Positions 1 to 7,475 of a stretch of 25,829 nucleotides of DNA are shown in pieces. Origin of the DNA: Fen-549 sp964636655 (GTDB lineage: Bacteria > Actinomycetota > Thermoleophilia > Gaiellales > Gaiellaceae); NCBI GenBank assembly GCA_964636655.1, contig CAZWTK010000030.1:1-25829 (forward strand), in the 5' to 3' direction. Position 1 is the stretch's first letter. The number at the start of each line of letters is the position of its first letter. The position numbers and the translations under genes are program-made. The notes below the pieces were generated by a model, which searched no databases, was not told the DNA's origin, and was given only the letters and a program-made list of their open reading frames with translations.

Positions 1-147
1 CCGGAGCCGTTGCCGGCGCGCGAGGAGAGCGAGGCGACCGACGTCCTGGAGCCCGCGCCGCCGCGTTCGGAGCCCGAATCGAATTCGGATTCGTCGGAGA
101 CCATCTCGATCCCGCCGGAGAAGCGCAGGGCCGGTAGGCGCAAGTAG
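1..147 (+). CDS. C-terminal end of an unknown protein (partial)
   Basis: The frame is open from the first base of the window to a TAG stop at 145-147, giving 48 residues. The visible tail is rich in Pro, Glu and Ser and ends in a basic stretch (KRRAGRRK). It looks like a disordered acidic linker with a basic C-terminus, and no domain can be recognised. The start lies upstream of the window. Codon use matches a high-GC actinobacterial gene. Function is unknown. Confidence 0.55.
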   Translation, partial: PEPLPAREESEATDVLEPAPPRSEPESNSDSSETISIPPEKRRAGRRK

Positions 148-165
148 TCGCCGGCGGGATCGAGC

Positions 166-1295
166 ATGAACCGGCGCCGGGCATGGTTACGGAAGGCGCA
201 CGGACGTTCCGAGCGGCGGCGGCGAGAGTACCGGCCGGGCCCGCTGGCGCTCGCGAACGGAACCCGCCTTGTGCCCCAGTACGGAAACGCGGGTGAGCGC
301 ACGAGCTACAAGCTCAGCGGCCTGACGCACGGCCAGACCTACTACTGGAGTGTGCAGGCGGTGGACAACGGCTTCGCCGGCTCGGCCTTCGCCCCGGAGC
401 AGACCTTCGTCGTCAACGACGCGCCCACGGCTAACGCCGGCGGTCCGTACGCGATCTCGGAGGGCCAGCAGCTGCAGTTGAGCGGCTCCGGCTCGACCGA
501 TCCCAACGGCGACGGGATGACCTACCTCTGGAAGCTGAACGGTCTGGGCAGCTTCAGCGGCCAGAGTCCGGCGATTCCCTGGAGCACGCTCCAGAGCATG
601 GGCCTCGGCGACGGCCCGGCCAGCCTGATGGCGAGCCTGACGGTGACCGACACTTACGGTGCACGAGCACCAGCTCGGCGACCGTGACCCTGAACAACGC
701 CGCCCCGGCTGCCGGCATCTCGGGCCCGTCCAGCGCGACGGTGGGCAAGAGCGGCAAATGGATCTTCTCGGCCACGGATCCCTCGGCCGCCGACCAGGCC
801 GGCGCCTTCAGCTACGCGATCGACTGGAACGGCGACGGCAAGATCGACAAGACCGTCAACGCCGGCCACTCCACGAGCGTCTCGCACACCTTCAAGAGCC
901 CGGGCTCGGTGACCGTCAAAGTCACCGCCACGGACAGGAACGGGGGCAAGAGCGCGCGAGCCTCCAAGGCCGTCAAAGTTCTCGGCGGCAAGATCAAGTC
1001 GGCCAAGCTGATGCTGGGCAAGAAGAAGGTGACGGCGTTGGGGTTGGCCCAGGCCAAGAGGGTCAAGCTCACGGTTAAGTTCTCGCCCAAGAGCAAGCTC
1101 TTCAAGTGGAAGATCACGCTCAAGCACGGCAAGAAGTGGAAGGCCGTCAAGAGCGCGACCAAGAGAGGCTCCTTCGCTAAGAAGACGATGACCGTGAAGA
1201 AGCTCTTCTCCGGCAAGAAGATGAAGAAGGGCAGCTACAAGCTGAGGCTCTCCGCCGACCGGAACTCGAAGACGCTGAAGTTCAAGATCAAGTGA
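166..1295 (+). pseudogene. Remnant of a secreted PKD-domain surface protein (5'-truncated, frameshifted)
   Basis: Two overlapping frames, 166-687 and 684-1295, together read as the C-terminal part of one extracellular protein. The first holds the end of a fibronectin/FG-GAP-associated segment (motif TYYWSVQAVDNGFAGSAF) and one PKD-like domain (GGPYAISEGQ, GSGSTDPNGDG, LTVTDTYG). The second continues with a further PKD-like domain (YAIDWNGDGK, HTFKSPGSVTVKVTATD) and a very Lys-rich beta-type C-terminal domain. Protein similarity jumps frame near 655-663: TDTYG continues as TSTSSATVTLNN only if one base is gained or two are lost. Upstream of about 235 the reading is Arg-rich and unlike any domain, there is no signal peptide, and a family protein would carry hundreds more N-terminal residues. 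The gene is therefore probably a decayed fragment, unless the read-through reflects a sequencing error. Confidence 0.65.
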
Positions 1296-1306
1296 GTTGA
1301 AGTCAC

Positions 1307-1332
1307 GGCGAGGCCGCCCGGGCGGCCTCGCC
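1307..1332. terminator. Bidirectional hairpin between converging genes
   Basis: This is a perfect 26-base palindrome (arms GGCGAGGCCGCCC), 11 bases after the stop of the PKD remnant and about 60 bases beyond the 3' end of rdgB on the other strand. A short pyrimidine-rich run (tcttctctcct) follows on the plus strand. It suits a shared terminator for converging units. Confidence 0.7.
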
Positions 1333-1390
1333 TCTTCTCTCCTCCCGGACTCCGTCCAACCCAGACAAGTTCCCGTGCCCGGCGCCGCGA

Positions 1391-1969
1391 TCAGCGAGGC
1401 GCCAGAGCTTCGACCAGCGCCCGCGCCGCCCTGGCCCGATGCGAGTTCAGGCGCTTCCAGGCGTTGCCGAGCTCGGCCACGGTGCGCTTCTCGTCTTCGG
1501 GGATGAAGATCGGGTCGTAGCCGAATCCCTCCGATCCGCGCGGCTCGTGGCCGATCCGGCCGAGCAGGGCTCCGCTGCCACGAAGCTCGACTCCTTCGGG
1601 CGAGAGGGCGACCAGCTCGGAGATGTAGCGGGCGCGCCGGCCCTCGCCCTCGATGCCCTTGAGCGCCAAGAGCATGCGGCCAACCGGATCGTCGCCGCCG
1701 AAGCGCGCCGAGAACACTCCCGGCCCCCAATCGAGCGCGGCCACCTCGATGCCGGAGTCTTCGCCGATGACCCAGAGCGGGCGCTTCTCGAGCGAGCGGC
1801 CGTACAGAGCCTTACCGCAGGCGTTCTCGTAATAACTCGTGCCCGTCTCGGGCGGGAAGGTGCCGGCGGCCAGCGGCTCGACCTGCCAGCCCGGCAGAAG
1901 TTGCTCAAGCTCGCGGGCCTTGTCGGCGTTGCGCGAGGCGAAGACGGCGCTTCGGGCTAGTGCACCCAT
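1391..1969 (-). CDS. rdgB: RdgB/HAM1 non-canonical purine NTP pyrophosphatase
   Basis: This 192-residue protein belongs to the ITPase/HAM1 family, cytosolic enzymes that hydrolyse dITP, ITP and XTP to the monophosphate and so keep deaminated purines out of DNA and RNA. Family motifs appear in order: ASRNADKARELEQLL near residues 11-25, ETGTSYYENACGKAL at 41-55, GEDSGIEVAALDW at 69-81, GPGVFSARF at 82-90, RGSEGFGYDPIFIP at 144-157 and the C-terminal SHRARAARAL. The length is normal. Its ATG overlaps the end of the mgtC-like gene by 13 bases, so the two are probably co-transcribed and translationally coupled. The usual ADDSG of the family reads GEDSG here, a mild variation. Murl-rph-rdgB clustering is common in actinobacteria and supports the call. 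Confidence 0.93.
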   Translation of the reverse strand: MGALARSAVFASRNADKARELEQLLPGWQVEPLAAGTFPPETGTSYYENACGKALYGRSLEKRPLWVIGEDSGIEVAALDWGPGVFSARFGGDDPVGRMLLALKGIEGEGRRARYISELVALSPEGVELRGSGALLGRIGHEPRGSEGFGYDPIFIPEDEKRTVAELGNAWKRLNSHRARAARALVEALAPR

Positions 1970-2637
1970 TGAGCCCCGCTCACTCCCTCGAGCGCCAGCA
2001 AGCCGTTGATGATCTCGACCATGCGCACGTCGCGCGCGAGCTCCACGTCGGCGGTCACCTTCCTCCGTCCCTCTTCATCCCTGACCTGCACCCCGACCAG
2101 CGCGGCCCGCTCGCTCTCCAGGTAGCGCAGCACCGACGCGGCGTCCGAGCCGAGCTTCAGATCGACGACGATGTGGGCAGAGCCCGACCTGACCCGATCG
2201 ATGTAGCGGCGCTCGAAGATGCGTAGCGGCCAGAGCGCTATCAACGTCACCGCGGTGGCAAGGGCGGCGACCGAGTAGGAACCGGTTGCGGAGGTCATCC
2301 CGATCGCGGCCGCCATCCAGAGCGTGGCGGCGGTCGTCAGGCCGTGCACGCTAACGCCCTGGCGAATGATGGCACCGGCACCGAGGAAGCCGATACCGGT
2401 CACGACCTGAGCAGCGATGCGAGTCGGGTCGTAGGCGACTCCGCTGCCGAACTTGAAGTCCGTCCAGGCGTAGACCGAGACGAGCGTGAACAGGGCGGCC
2501 CCGAGCGAAACCAGGAGGTGCGTACGCAGGCCGGCGTAGCGATCACGCAACTCTCGCTCGAAACCGATCGCGCCGCCGAGCCCGGCGGCAAGCGCCAGGC
2601 GGAGCAGAGCCTCTGCCCATCCGAGCTGCGGTAGCAC
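1957..2637 (-). CDS. MgtC/SapB-family membrane protein
   Basis: From a GTG at 2637 the protein has 226 residues, the usual size of the MgtC/SapB family. The conserved N-terminal membrane part is clear: LGGAIGFERELRDRYAGLRT, then VVTGIGFLGAGAIIRQG and GLTTAATLWMAAAIGMTSATG, forming about five membrane segments. A C-terminal ACT-like soluble domain ends at GVSGAQWVH. MgtC proteins are linked to survival at low magnesium and to acid tolerance; the exact transport or regulatory role is unsettled. The frame stays open upstream to a TTG at 2766, but the extra 43 residues do not resemble the family and no good ribosome site marks either start. The gene sits between rph and rdgB and overlaps the latter. 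The 221 bases before it hold no other gene. Confidence 0.85.
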   Translation of the reverse strand: MLPQLGWAEALLRLALAAGLGGAIGFERELRDRYAGLRTHLLVSLGAALFTLVSVYAWTDFKFGSGVAYDPTRIAAQVVTGIGFLGAGAIIRQGVSVHGLTTAATLWMAAAIGMTSATGSYSVAALATAVTLIALWPLRIFERRYIDRVRSGSAHIVVDLKLGSDAASVLRYLESERAALVGVQVRDEEGRRKVTADVELARDVRMVEIINGLLALEGVSGAQWVH

Positions 2638-2858
2638 CCCGATATCTTGGCCTTCGTAGCGGATGGGACAGGCGCCCCATAAAAGCTCGACCCTCGTGTC
2701 TCGGGGTACGGGCGCCTCCTCGACCACCCCCCACCCTCCCACGGGGCGTGACACGGTATCGATCAAGAGCGCACGCGCACGTGACGGTTTCGTGTCAAAT
2801 CAGCACGTCAGTTGTAAGCGTGGTCAGGCGGCAGAGCGCTTCGTATCGAAACGGGCCG

Positions 2859-3572
2859 CTACGAGGCCGCGACGCGTAGGGCTTCTTCTTGCGCCGCCTT
2901 GATCGTCTCGGCGCCGCCTACGGCAAGCGCCAGTAGCTCGTCCAGCTCCGCGCGGCCGAAGGGCGCGGTCTCGGCGGTCGCCTGCACCTCGATCAGGCGC
3001 CCGTCGCCGGTTGCGACGTAGTTCAGGTCGACCTCGGCGTTCGAGTCTTCGGCGTAGTCCAGGTCGAGCAGCTTCTCGCCCTCGACTATCCCCACCGAGA
3101 CCGCGGCGACCGAGTCGGTCAGCACGCGGCCCAAACCGAAGCGCTCGAGAGCGCGGTTGGCCGCGACGTAGGCGCCCGAGACCGAGGCACAGCGCGTTCC
3201 GCCGTCGGCCTGGAGAACGTCGCAATCGAGCCAGACGGTTCGCTCGCCCAGCGCCTCCAGATCGGCCACCGCCCGTAGCGAGCGTCCGATCAGGCGCTGG
3301 ATCTCGACCGTGCGCCCCTTCTGTTTGCCCGCGCTCGCCTCGCGCGCGGTGCGCGAGCCGGTCGAGGCCGGCAGGAGCGAGTACTCCGCGGTCAGCCAGC
3401 CGCGACCCCGCCCCGTGAGCCAGCGGGGGACGCCCTCCTGTATCGAGGCGGTGCAGAGAACGATCGTGCGACCCTGAGCGAAGAGCACCGAGCCGTGCGG
3501 CTGCTCGAGAAAGTCGCACTCGATCTTGAGTGGCCGAAGTGCGTCCGAGCGCCGGTCGTCGGCCCTACTCAT
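2859..3572 (-). CDS. rph: Ribonuclease PH
   Basis: The 237-residue protein matches RNase PH throughout. This is the phosphate-dependent 3'-5' exoribonuclease that trims tRNA precursors and forms a ring hexamer. Visible landmarks are VLCTASIQEGVPRWLTGRGRG near residues 38-58, TAEYSLLPAST, GRTVEIQRLIGRSLRAV, LDCDVLQADGGTR, VAAVSVGIVEGEKLLDLDY and EVDLNYVATGDGRLIEVQ. The frame is open far upstream through murI, but the ATG at 3572 is supported because it overlaps the murI stop as ATGA, a typical coupling signal, and because family similarity begins there. It is the second gene of a murI-rph unit. Confidence 0.95.
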   Translation of the reverse strand: MSRADDRRSDALRPLKIECDFLEQPHGSVLFAQGRTIVLCTASIQEGVPRWLTGRGRGWLTAEYSLLPASTGSRTAREASAGKQKGRTVEIQRLIGRSLRAVADLEALGERTVWLDCDVLQADGGTRCASVSGAYVAANRALERFGLGRVLTDSVAAVSVGIVEGEKLLDLDYAEDSNAEVDLNYVATGDGRLIEVQATAETAPFGRAELDELLALAVGGAETIKAAQEEALRVAAS

Positions 3573-4387
3573 GCGACGGCTCCGAGCTCGGACAGGGAGA
3601 TCACCTCGACCTCGGCGATCGGGAACTGAAGGAAGCGCTCGCCCATCAGCCTGAACTGCTCGGGCTCGCCGGTCGTGAGAAAGCGGCAGACGCCCTCGCG
3701 CTCGGCCGTTCGGGCGATTCGCTTTCGCGTCAGCGTCTCGGCCACCTTGCGCGCCGTCTCCTCGGCCGAGAAGACGAGAGTCACCGAGCGGCCGAAGGCG
3801 CGCTGGAGCACGTGACGGATGAGCGGATAGTGGGTGCAGCCGAGGATGACCGTGTCGACGTCGGCCTGCTTGAGCGGCCCCGCGTAGGCGCGCACCGCCT
3901 CGACGGTGCCGGCACCGTAAGGCGTGTCGCTCTCGATCAGCTCGGCCAGGCCCGGACAGGCGACGGGGTGAAAGCGCACGCCCGCGTCGAGCGAGCGCAC
4001 GATCGCCGCGTAGCGGCCCGCGTCGACCGTCGCCTCGGTGGCGAGCAGCCCGATGTGGCGGTTTCGCGTCGCCTGTACGGCCGCCTCGGCCTCGGGCGCG
4101 ATCACCCCGACGACCGGAACCTCGAGCTCGGCCTGGAGGTCGGCGAGCGCGGCCGAGGTGGCGGAGTTGCAGGCGACGACTACCATCTTCACGCCCTGGC
4201 GCTCGAGAAAGCGACCGATCTCGAGTGCGAAGCCGCGGATCTCCTCGAGCGGTCGCGGCCCGTAAGGGAAGCGGCCGGTGTCGCCGAGATAGACGAAATC
4301 CTCGTTCGGCATGGTCACGAGGCACTCGTGAAGAACGGTCAGCCCGCCCATGCCGGAGTCGAAGATCGCTATCGGTCGCCCGTCCAC
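3569..4387 (-). CDS. murI: Glutamate racemase
   Basis: This 272-residue cytosolic enzyme interconverts L- and D-glutamate for peptidoglycan precursor synthesis. Both catalytic cysteines are present in their motifs: Cys73 in VACNSAT and Cys184 in LGCTHYPL. The N-terminal IAIFDSGMGGLTV (residues 6-18) and GDTGRFPYG (35-43) are also characteristic. It starts at GTG 4387, eight bases after a TAGAAT -10-like box and without a ribosome site, so its mRNA is probably leaderless. The stop overlaps the rph ATG by four bases, so it leads an operon with rph and perhaps the mgtC-like gene and rdgB. Confidence 0.95.
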   Translation of the reverse strand: MDGRPIAIFDSGMGGLTVLHECLVTMPNEDFVYLGDTGRFPYGPRPLEEIRGFALEIGRFLERQGVKMVVVACNSATSAALADLQAELEVPVVGVIAPEAEAAVQATRNRHIGLLATEATVDAGRYAAIVRSLDAGVRFHPVACPGLAELIESDTPYGAGTVEAVRAYAGPLKQADVDTVILGCTHYPLIRHVLQRAFGRSVTLVFSAEETARKVAETLTRKRIARTAEREGVCRFLTTGEPEQFRLMGERFLQFPIAEVEVISLSELGAVA

Positions 4388-4395
4388 CTGGCCCG

Positions 4396-4401
4396 ATTCT
4401 A
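4396..4401 (-). promoter_or_regulatory. -10 box of murI (leaderless)
   Basis: TAGAAT lies on the minus strand, eight bases upstream of the murI GTG, the spacing expected if transcription starts at or just before the start codon. No clear -35 box is present. Confidence 0.5.
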
Positions 4402-4534
4402 GTTAGTAGTCTCGCCGCGGGCTTCCGTCAGATTGGGCTCGAGCCGAGTGAACAACACGACATGTGCCAATCTCGCCGCCCCATTCAACGAGCGACGGAT
4501 GCAATTCGTGGACGAGGAAATTCAGCAGCGGGCA

Positions 4535-4540
4535 TATCGT
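4535..4540 (+). promoter_or_regulatory. -10-like box of the DUF72 gene (leaderless)
   Basis: TATCGT ends six bases before the GTG at 4547, and no ribosome site precedes that start. This box helps to choose 4547 over an upstream ATG at 4433. Confidence 0.4.
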
Positions 4541-4546
4541 TCGCCT

Positions 4547-5578
4547 GTGAGCACAGTTCGCATCGGTACCTGCTCCTTCGCCGACGAGGCGCTGGTGAAG
4601 AACTGGTACCCGCGCGGCCTGGCCTCGAAGAACCGGCTGCGCTACTACGCCGAGCACTTCGACACGGTCGAGATCGACTCGACCTTCTACCGACTGCCCG
4701 GCCCCGGCATGAGCGCGGGCTGGGTAGAGCGCACGCCGCCCGGATTCACCTTCCACATCAAGGCCTTCGGGCTGATGACCAGGCATCCGCTGCGCATCGA
4801 GCAACTGCCGGCGGATCTACGCTCGGCAACCGAGGTCGACGAGCACGGGCGCGTCTCTCATCCGTCCGAGGAGCTCCGCGCCGAGGTCTTCCACCGCTTC
4901 CTCAGCGGAATCGCGCCGCTGGCCGACGCCGGCAAACTGGGCGGAATCCTCTTCCAGCTTCCGCCCTACGTCGTCTTCAAGGAGTCCTCATTCGACTACC
5001 TGCGCTGGGCAGCGGAGAGGCTGGCCGGATTCGACGTGCTGGTCGAGTTCCGCCATGCGAGCTGGCTCGAGCAGGAGAACCGGGCCCGGACTCTCTCGCT
5101 GCTGAGGGAGCTCGGCCTGACGCTGGTGATAGTGGACGCCCCGCGCCTCGACAGCGCCGGCGTCATCCCGACCGTCGCCGAGCTAACCAGCGACGTCTCC
5201 TACGTCCGCTTCCACGGTCGCAACGCCGCCGCCTGGCACCACCGCGGCGGCAGCGCCGCCGACCGCTTCGACTATCTCTACACGCGCGAGGAGTTGGCCG
5301 AATGGATCGAGCCGCTGCGCGAGCTGAGCGGTAGCGCCGGGCAGCTCTTCGCCGTCTTCAACAACAACAACTCGAGCCCGCCGCCGGGCCCGCTGCAGCG
5401 ACCGGTCGCCCAGGCTCCGGCAAACGCGCTCATGCTCCGCCAGCTTCTGCTCGAAGCGGGCGTGCCGGTATCGAGCGGTCTAGCCGATGCAGCGCTCGAG
5501 GAATCCGAGCAGTATCGGATTGACGACATCGGGTCGCTGGAAGCTGACCAGGTGGTTCGCCCCCGGGACGATCACTAG
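4547..5578 (+). CDS. DUF72 (YecE-like) TIM-barrel protein
   Basis: This 343-residue protein belongs to the DUF72/YecE family, predicted TIM-barrel proteins without an established reaction. Family features are the opening RIGTCSFADEALVKNWYP (about residues 4-21), YYAEHFDTVEIDSTFYRLP, FTFHIKAFGLMTRHP, GGILFQLPP, VLVEFRHASWL, DVSYVRFHGRN and the Asn-rich FNNNNSS. The frame extends upstream to an ATG at 4433, but family similarity starts at the GTG used here and a TATCGT box lies six bases before it. About 38 residues after APANALMLRQLL exceed the usual family end and overlap the hydrolase gene antisense. It is divergent from murI and probably monocistronic. Confidence 0.87.
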   Translation: MSTVRIGTCSFADEALVKNWYPRGLASKNRLRYYAEHFDTVEIDSTFYRLPGPGMSAGWVERTPPGFTFHIKAFGLMTRHPLRIEQLPADLRSATEVDEHGRVSHPSEELRAEVFHRFLSGIAPLADAGKLGGILFQLPPYVVFKESSFDYLRWAAERLAGFDVLVEFRHASWLEQENRARTLSLLRELGLTLVIVDAPRLDSAGVIPTVAELTSDVSYVRFHGRNAAAWHHRGGSAADRFDYLYTREELAEWIEPLRELSGSAGQLFAVFNNNNSSPPPGPLQRPVAQAPANALMLRQLLLEAGVPVSSGLADAALEESEQYRIDDIGSLEADQVVRPRDDH

Positions 5579-6175
5579 CTCGCCCTCCGGCGCCTGCTCG
5601 ACCAGCTTCTCTGATGTGCTGACCAGGCCCTGATCGAGCTCGCCGGCAATCGCGAGCAGTGGGCAAGGAAGCGTTTGTACGACATCGGTCGTGTCCTCGC
5701 GACCGACCATGGCCACCAGCTCCTGAACGACCCCTTCCGCGTCCAGGTTCGCGACGGAATCGTCCAGCCGCCTCGATGCCGCCGAATCGGTGCCCGCGCC
5801 GATCGCGTAGTCGCGCATCGTCTGCCACTGCGCGAGCGGGCCTCCCTCACGCACGCGAGCGATCGATTCGTCGCGCCAGACCTTCGCTTCCGGAGGATCG
5901 GCCGACGCGTGCGAGCCGACAAGCACGAGCCCGCGAATGCGTTCCGGGGCACGCTTGGCGACGGCGAGCGCGCAGTAGCCGCCCATCGAGGCGCCGACCA
6001 GCACGAGGTCGCCGTCGGTCTCGTCCAGCAGCTGCTCGGCCCAGCCGGCGATCGAATCGCCGCGCCCCACCAGGCTGGGCGTGCGCACCTCGTAGCCGGC
6101 AAGAGCCTCGAGCTGAGGCTCCCACATCTCAGGACCCACAGGGAATGCGTGAAGCAAGAGAACGGTCGTACCCAT
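5480..6175 (-). CDS. Alpha/beta-fold hydrolase
   Basis: The 231-residue protein has the alpha/beta hydrolase layout: LLLHAFPVGPEMW (oxyanion HG-like region, residues 6-18), the nucleophile elbow GASMGG with Ser63, an acid candidate Asp181 in AGELDQG, and His208 in PGANHLV. These form a plausible catalytic triad. The substrate cannot be told; similarity is general to esterases and 3-oxoadipate enol-lactonase-like enzymes. An ATG at 6190 is also in frame, but a GGAGG site at 6184-6188 stands eight bases before the ATG at 6175 and would be inside the longer version. It is convergent with the DUF72 gene, and the last 99 bases of the two overlap antisense. Confidence 0.87.
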   Translation of the reverse strand: MGTTVLLLHAFPVGPEMWEPQLEALAGYEVRTPSLVGRGDSIAGWAEQLLDETDGDLVLVGASMGGYCALAVAKRAPERIRGLVLVGSHASADPPEAKVWRDESIARVREGGPLAQWQTMRDYAIGAGTDSAASRRLDDSVANLDAEGVVQELVAMVGREDTTDVVQTLPCPLLAIAGELDQGLVSTSEKLVEQAPEGELVIVPGANHLVSFQRPDVVNPILLGFLERCIG

Positions 6176-6183
6176 GTGAATCG

Positions 6184-6188
6184 CCTCC
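6184..6188 (-). promoter_or_regulatory. Ribosome binding site deciding the hydrolase start
   Basis: GGAGG on the minus strand is eight bases upstream of the ATG at 6175 and overlaps the alternative ATG at 6190, which favours the shorter protein. Confidence 0.6.
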
Positions 6189-6282
6189 ATGCTTTGACTC
6201 GGTCACGGCTCGCTCGACGAACGAAAGACTAGCCAGCTCCGGCGGCTGGCGCCCGGTGCCGACCGTTTCCAAACAGCGGCTA

Positions 6283-6288
6283 TAGACT
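6283..6288 (+). promoter_or_regulatory. -10-like box of the secreted coiled-coil gene
   Basis: TAGACT (within TATAGACT) lies 40 bases upstream of the TTG start at 6329. Unlike its neighbours this gene would have a true leader with a ribosome site. No clear -35 box is seen. Confidence 0.4.
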
Positions 6289-6328
6289 TTTCCTCGCGTC
6301 AACGCCGCACTACCGAAGGGAGAGCTCT

Positions 6329-6757
6329 TTGAAACGCATTCTCGCCGCACTCCTGCTACTGGTCGCGTTTACGATTCCCGTGAGCGGCGCCGGGGCCGCG
6401 AATCAGGCCAAGCAGATAAAGACGCTGCATAAACAGGTCAAGACGCTGCAGAAGCAGGTCAAGACGCTGCGGACTCAGGTCAAGACGGTGAACACCGGCC
6501 TGAACGCGATCTACTCCATCGCCCTCGTCAACTGGCAGGCCACAACCTGCACTCTGGCGATGGTCGCCGACACCTTCCAGGCGACCTGGACGGCGCTGGA
6601 CAACGCCGGAATCAGTGGAGCGCCCTTTAGCACCCTGCTCACGCCGTTGGACGACTACGGCGCCTGCCTGGATCTCGGCCTCACACGTCAGATGGGTTTG
6701 AGCCTGCCGAGCTGGACTGCGTACAACAGCCTGATCACCTTTCTCTACGGCCCCTAG
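6329..6757 (+). CDS. Small secreted protein with heptad-repeat coiled coil
   Basis: The 142-residue protein starts at TTG, six bases after an AAGGGAG ribosome site at 6316-6322. Residues 1-23 form a signal peptide (MKRILAALLLLVAFTIPVSG, then AGA). Residues about 28-52 are near-identical heptads (KQIKTLH, KQVKTLQ, KQVKTLR, TQVKTVN) encoded by 21-base direct repeats, predicting a short parallel coiled coil. The remaining 85 residues are a mixed domain with two Cys (in TTCTL and GACLD) that could form a disulfide outside the cell. No known family is recognised. It is flanked by the divergent hydrolase and a convergent phosphatase gene, so it is monocistronic. Confidence 0.75.
   Translation: MKRILAALLLLVAFTIPVSGAGAANQAKQIKTLHKQVKTLQKQVKTLRTQVKTVNTGLNAIYSIALVNWQATTCTLAMVADTFQATWTALDNAGISGAPFSTLLTPLDDYGACLDLGLTRQMGLSLPSWTAYNSLITFLYGP
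6415..6483 (+). repeat. 21-base tandem repeats encoding heptads
   Basis: About three imperfect 21-base units of the type AAGACGCTGCAGAAGCAGGTC lie inside the small secreted protein gene, each encoding one seven-residue turn unit of the coiled coil. Confidence 0.7.
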
Positions 6758-6784
6758 CCCACGACGGTAGGAGAACGTTCGATC

Positions 6785-6810
6785 GCAAGCGGGTCCTCGG
6801 GCCCGTTTGC
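6785..6810. terminator. Hairpin between converging genes
   Basis: GCAAGCGGG pairs with CCCGTTTGC (one G-U pair) around a short GC-rich loop. It lies 28 bases after the secreted-protein stop and just past the 3' end of the phosphatase gene, and can serve both strands. No strong T tract follows. Confidence 0.65.
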
Positions 6811-6814
6811 TCGT

Positions 6815-7432
6815 TCAGGCCGGGCGCTCGAGTGCCGCCGCGATCTGGTGGAAATCGCCGAAGGGCTCGTAGGGCGTGCCGATCGTGTCGAGATAGCGGG
6901 CCAGGCCACAGCGCGCGAAGACTCGCGAGGAGGCAAGCGCGGGGCAGCGGTCCGAGTACCCGTTGCCGACGTAGACCACCTCGCCCGACGGCAGCTTCGG
7001 ACGCTTGCAGCGCTCGCCGCAGACCGGACAGATCTCTCCGTCGAAGTGGACGCGCCAGCCGGCCTCTCCGTCCGAGACGAGCTCGTTGGCGAGCAGGTCC
7101 GCCTCGATGCCAAAGCGATCGAGCACCGGCCGAATCAGCTGACGAAGATTGGAGGAGAGCAGTAGCGGTCGCTCGCGCTCGGCCAACTCGAGAAAGCCGG
7201 GACGCAGCTCGACGTTCTCGAGCAACCAGTCGACGACCTCCCCGATAGGCGTCGTGATCGTTGCCAGTTCGCTCTCGATCACGTATTGGAGCGTCACCGG
7301 TAGGGGCTTGGAGTCGTCGATGAAGGTATCCGAGAAGCGATCGACGAGCTCGGCGTCACCGAACTCGCGCACGATCAGATCCATCGTGTCGGAGACGGTC
7401 GCCGTTCCATCCCAATCGATTACGAGCCGCAT
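6815..7432 (-). CDS. HAD-family phosphatase, MtnX-like
   Basis: From ATG 7432 the protein has 205 residues and begins directly with HAD motif I (VIDWDGT, Asp6 and Asp8). Further landmarks are LRPGFLEL, LLSSNLRQLIRPVLDRFGIE (motif II Ser region about 93), LLANELVSD, and motif IV-like YVGNGYSDRC (Asp161) followed by VFARCGLARYL. This pattern matches the MtnX-like branch of HAD-IB phosphatases; MtnX itself acts in methionine salvage, but no other salvage gene is nearby, so the substrate is open. A Cys-rich stretch CPVCGERCKR (135-144) could bind zinc. An in-frame GTG at 7465 with an AGTAGG site six bases before it would add 11 residues. It is the last gene of the lemA-htpX-CDF run. Confidence 0.83.
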   Translation of the reverse strand: MRLVIDWDGTATVSDTMDLIVREFGDAELVDRFSDTFIDDSKPLPVTLQYVIESELATITTPIGEVVDWLLENVELRPGFLELAERERPLLLSSNLRQLIRPVLDRFGIEADLLANELVSDGEAGWRVHFDGEICPVCGERCKRPKLPSGEVVYVGNGYSDRCPALASSRVFARCGLARYLDTIGTPYEPFGDFHQIAAALERPA

Positions 7433-7475
7433 GCCCCACAGGCTATCCGCCGCGGTCTTTCTCACGCCGGACCTA

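Noticed and set aside
654..1730. A 358-residue open frame on the minus strand
   Set aside because: It lies antisense to the PKD remnant and across rdgB and is a high-GC shadow with Arg/Gly/Leu-rich low-complexity sequence.
2638..2858. A possible riboswitch or small RNA before the MgtC-type gene
   Set aside because: I could not draw a known magnesium or manganese riboswitch fold; only a TTGACA-like box near 2790-2805 without a matching -10 was seen.
2859..4325. A 488-residue open frame spanning rph and most of murI as one protein
   Set aside because: Only the part after 3572 resembles RNase PH; the rest is the antisense-free shadow of murI in another frame, rich in Arg.
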